This document shows, piece by piece, positions 6,015-7,841 of a stretch of 7,841 bases of DNA. Numbering within the stretch: the first letter of the stretch is position 1; each line of letters opens with the position of its first letter. This stretch comes from Anaerolineales bacterium (GTDB lineage: Bacteria; Chloroflexota; Anaerolineae; Anaerolineales; E44-bin32): NCBI GenBank assembly GCA_023144145.1, contig JAGLGG010000162.1, forward strand, positions 1 through 7,841. Direction: 5' to 3'. The position numbers and the translations under genes were made by a program. The notes beneath the pieces are model-generated. The model ran no database searches and was not told where the DNA came from. It saw only the letters and a list, made by a program, of their open reading frames with translations.

Positions 6015-6607
6015 AAAACATCCCAAGTCAAAAATTCCTGGCGCATGTTCGCTCTTCTCTAGAGAAGCACAAGCGGGTTACTACGAGTGAATGGGAAGCT
6101 AGACCCGCAGCAGTTCTACTGCCCCTGTTTTACGACAATGATGACTGGAATTTACTATACACACGGCGGACAGAATCTGTTGATTCGCATCGGGGTCAGG
6201 TTTCCTTCCCGGGCGGGGCGATAGAAGACGTTGATAACGGACCTGTCGAAGCAGCATTACGAGAGGTTGAAGAGGAAATTGGGATTAGGGGCGACGATGT
6301 AGAAATTCTTGGCTGTGTTGATAATATGTGGACGATTAGCCAATTTACTGTTACGCCAGTGGTTGGGCGAATCCCCTGGCCAATTTCAATGGATTTGAAC
6401 GAGGCAGAAGTCGCCCGGGTTTTTGGAGTCCCATTGTCGTGGTTAATCGATGCAAATAATCTCGAAATCGAGCTACGCGACATTCCGGAATTTGGTTTGA
6501 AGGTACCAGTCTATTTTTTCAAGCACTATGACAGTGAGCTAATTTGGGGAGCTACCGCCCAAATTACACTCAACTTCTTAGAAATTATCGGCCTGAAAGG
6601 GAAATAA
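6011..6607 (+). CDS. Nudix hydrolase, CoA pyrophosphatase (NudL/UPF0035) type
   Basis: The 198-residue protein has the extended motif of the CoA-hydrolysing Nudix group: LLYTRR (48-53) followed by HRGQVSFPGG (60-69). The Nudix box is GGAIEDVDNGPVEAALREVE and EEIGI (68-92), in which Arg84-Glu85 and Glu88-Glu89 are the metal-binding R-E-x-x-E-E core. The insertion before ALREVEEEIG, relative to the standard box, is also seen in this subgroup. Members hydrolyse CoA, CoA esters or their oxidised forms to 4'-phosphopantetheine derivatives and 3',5'-ADP, using Mg2+ or Mn2+. TVTPVVGRIP (113-122) and EVARVFGVPLSWLID (133-147) match the following family segments. The start codon lies in an ATGA overlap with the zinc-ribbon gene. 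Exact substrate is inferred from family only. Confidence 0.9.
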   Translation: MKNIPSQKFLAHVRSSLEKHKRVTTSEWEARPAAVLLPLFYDNDDWNLLYTRRTESVDSHRGQVSFPGGAIEDVDNGPVEAALREVEEEIGIRGDDVEILGCVDNMWTISQFTVTPVVGRIPWPISMDLNEAEVARVFGVPLSWLIDANNLEIELRDIPEFGLKVPVYFFKHYDSELIWGATAQITLNFLEIIGLKGK

Positions 6608-6633
6608 AAAGAGCGAGTGAGACTCGCTCTTTT
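6607..6633. terminator. Bidirectional intrinsic terminator between the convergent gene sets
   Basis: AAAAGAGCGAGT (6607-6618) pairs perfectly with ACTCGCTCTTTT (6622-6633) around a 3-nt loop, 12 base pairs in all. A-rich and T-rich outer arms give a U tail in both directions. It overlaps the Nudix stop codon by one base and lies 19 bases past the L25 stop on the other strand, so it can end both transcripts. Confidence 0.9.
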
Positions 6634-6652
6634 ATAATTCTCAGATCCATCT

Positions 6653-7321
6653 CTACTCGGATGCTTCTTCTTCCCCTTCTTCGCGAGCGCCCTTCTCAAT
6701 GACCTCTGGCTCATCCAGAACATCAACAAGCACTTCCTCTTCAACTTCCTCCTCAATCTCTTCCTCGATTGCTTGCGCAACAACACGCGCAAGAACTTCA
6801 TTAGGATCGGCCAGAACAGTGACATCCTTCCCAAAGAAGACATCGGCAACACTGATGGATGAGTTTATCTCAATGAGTGATTCTATATCCACAGTAATTC
6901 GATCTGGCAGGTTAGCTGGTAAGGCTTCAATTTCTATTTCACTCAATCCTGTAACGAGCACTCCACCAAGCTCACTCACCGCGGGGGCTTCTCCGACCAA
7001 GGTTATGGGGACTTCAGTCTTAATAATGGTATCCATTGCAACTTTGAGAAAATCGATGTGAGTAACATTTCTTCTTATGACATCAATTTGTACATCTCTC
7101 AAAATAACAGTGTGATTCTCCGAACCAACTTTTAAATTGATCAATGTCGAGCCACTCGCGCGCGAGAGCAATTTTGTTGTCGAATGGGCATCTAATTCAA
7201 TCGCTATCGGTTCGATCCCAGAGCCATAGATAACAGCAGGAAGCAGCCCTTCTCTCCGGAGTACTTTTACTTTCTTACCAATGACAGTTCGTTCAGTTGC
7301 ATCGAGTTTAATTTCGTCCAT
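6653..7321 (-). CDS. rplY: 50S ribosomal protein L25, long (CTC/TL5) form
   Basis: The 222-residue protein has the N-terminal 5S rRNA-binding domain (1-95) with GKKVKVLRREGLLPAVIYG (15-33), HTVILRDVQID (70-80) and THIDFLKV (87-94). The C-terminal beta domain (about 98-183) has EVPITLVGEAPA, LPANLPDRITVDI and DPNEVLARVV. An acidic tail (185-222) is made mostly of Glu, with runs such as IEEEIEEEVEEEV. This is the long CTC/TL5 form, in which L25 binds the E loop of 5S rRNA in the large subunit, unlike the short E. coli protein. AAGGA (7333-7329) lies seven bases before the ATG. The gene is 68 bases downstream of the repeat-protein gene and could share its transcript. No convincing promoter was found in that gap. 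Confidence 0.96.
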   Translation of the reverse strand: MDEIKLDATERTVIGKKVKVLRREGLLPAVIYGSGIEPIAIELDAHSTTKLLSRASGSTLINLKVGSENHTVILRDVQIDVIRRNVTHIDFLKVAMDTIIKTEVPITLVGEAPAVSELGGVLVTGLSEIEIEALPANLPDRITVDIESLIEINSSISVADVFFGKDVTVLADPNEVLARVVAQAIEEEIEEEVEEEVLVDVLDEPEVIEKGAREEGEEEASE

Positions 7322-7389
7322 ATTTCAATCCTTAATACACTATAAATTATCGAGCTTTCAATGATTAGGTTGACATTGCCGAAAGTTTT

Positions 7390-7841
7390 TCATCTTCTTC
7401 GACTTGAGAGTAAGTTTCCAACGAACAGCACTAGGCCAATCGCAATACCGCCGATAAGTCCTGCCAATGCTGCGCCCCGAGTGTCCAGCACTGTTTCCAC
7501 TGGTCCGTTCACTTCGCGTGCGAGTAAAACCACAGATGAACTGTTTTCCAAATTTGCCTGACGGGCGACGATCAAGCCCACTCTTGAAGAATCCATCCTG
7601 ACAAGGCCACTCTGAACCGAAAAGGCATTGCTTTCGTTCATGTCAATTGATTCACTCTGTGCCGCGAACACACCCGACTGGATCATGTCGATTTTTTCGC
7701 CCTGTACTGTAAATGCGCTGCCACGATTCAGTTCCACTTCCCTCGCAACGATTGACTGCGCACCGCCTTGATTGATGTGCACGACATCAGCTTCAACCGC
7801 TTCAATCTTGCCGCCCTCGAGCGTAATAACATCCGCGGATA
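7390..7841 (-). CDS. Tail-anchored protein of tandem 15-residue repeats (C-terminal part, 5' truncated)
   Basis: The frame is open to the window edge and stops at TGA (7392-7390), giving 149 visible residues. From 7824 down to 7510 there are seven consecutive units of exactly 15 residues. Examples are HINQGGAQSIVAREV, ELNRGSAFTVQGEKI and DMNESNAFSVQSGLV. Hydrophobic residues recur at unit positions 2, 7, 10 and 15, with small or polar residues (Gly, Ser, Asn) at 4-6. Residues before the first unit (SADVI) look like the end of another. This periodicity fits a beta-solenoid in which each coil is one unit. After the repeats come a spacer and one hydrophobic segment (about 20 residues, ALAGLIGGIAIGLVLFVGNL), ending in LSSRRR. 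That suggests a single C-terminal membrane anchor with the basic end in the cytoplasm. No catalytic motif is seen. It resembles bactofilin-like or polymer-forming repeat proteins in style, but the family is not identified. The GTG at 7782 is internal, not the start. Confidence 0.75.
   Translation of the reverse strand, partial: SADVITLEGGKIEAVEADVVHINQGGAQSIVAREVELNRGSAFTVQGEKIDMIQSGVFAAQSESIDMNESNAFSVQSGLVRMDSSRVGLIVARQANLENSSSVVLLAREVNGPVETVLDTRGAALAGLIGGIAIGLVLFVGNLLSSRRR

Noticed and set aside
6526..6852. Minus-strand ORF overlapping the L25 tail, and the plus-strand Ser/Thr-rich ORF at 6699-7061
   Set aside because: Both are low-complexity shadows of the Glu-rich tail and body of L25 in other frames.
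7322..7389. Leader hairpin and promoter for L25 on the minus strand
   Set aside because: Only a short CTTTC/GAAAG stem with a bulge and -10-like TATAGT or GATAAT without a matching -35. Too weak to report as a feature.

Overview
The window reads as a stretch of ordinary bacterial chromosome, most likely from a Chloroflexota lineage of the Anaerolineae type. That placement is an inference from protein flavour: a TrmI-type tRNA m1A methyltransferase, a CTC-type L25 with a long acidic tail, a NIL-domain/MgtE pair and a YugP-like membrane metalloprotease. It was not tested by any search. Base composition looks balanced, genes are dense, and most have clear Shine-Dalgarno sites.

Layout, left to right. 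(1) 1-341: the C-terminal end of a YugP-type membrane zinc metallopeptidase, closed by a strong terminator (363-398). (2) 482-1633: a membrane-anchored HtrA/DegP-type serine protease with one PDZ domain. (3) 1656-3346: a near-consensus sigma70 promoter drives a short NIL-domain protein and the magnesium channel MgtE. (4) 3347-3801: 455 bases with no convincing gene. They hold two hairpins behind mgtE and a 177-bp element with terminal inverted repeats and a large internal hairpin, probably a MITE or IS remnant. (5) 3802-6607: four same-strand genes, a SAM methyltransferase, TrmI, a zinc-ribbon helical protein of unknown function and a CoA-type Nudix hydrolase. They end at a 12-bp-stem terminator that can also serve the opposing genes. 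(6) 6653-7841, minus strand: ribosomal protein L25 and, upstream of it, the C-terminal part of a membrane-anchored protein built from seven tandem 15-residue repeats, which runs off the window edge.

The genes fall into envelope quality control and proteolysis (YugP-like, HtrA), magnesium homeostasis (NIL protein, MgtE), and translation or RNA modification and metabolite housekeeping (TrmI, Nudix, L25). Nothing here amounts to a clear new defence or biosynthetic system. The most unusual items are the 15-residue-repeat surface or anchor protein, the inverted-repeat element with nested hairpins, the stand-alone NIL protein paired with MgtE, and the uncharacterised zinc-ribbon protein coupled to the Nudix gene.
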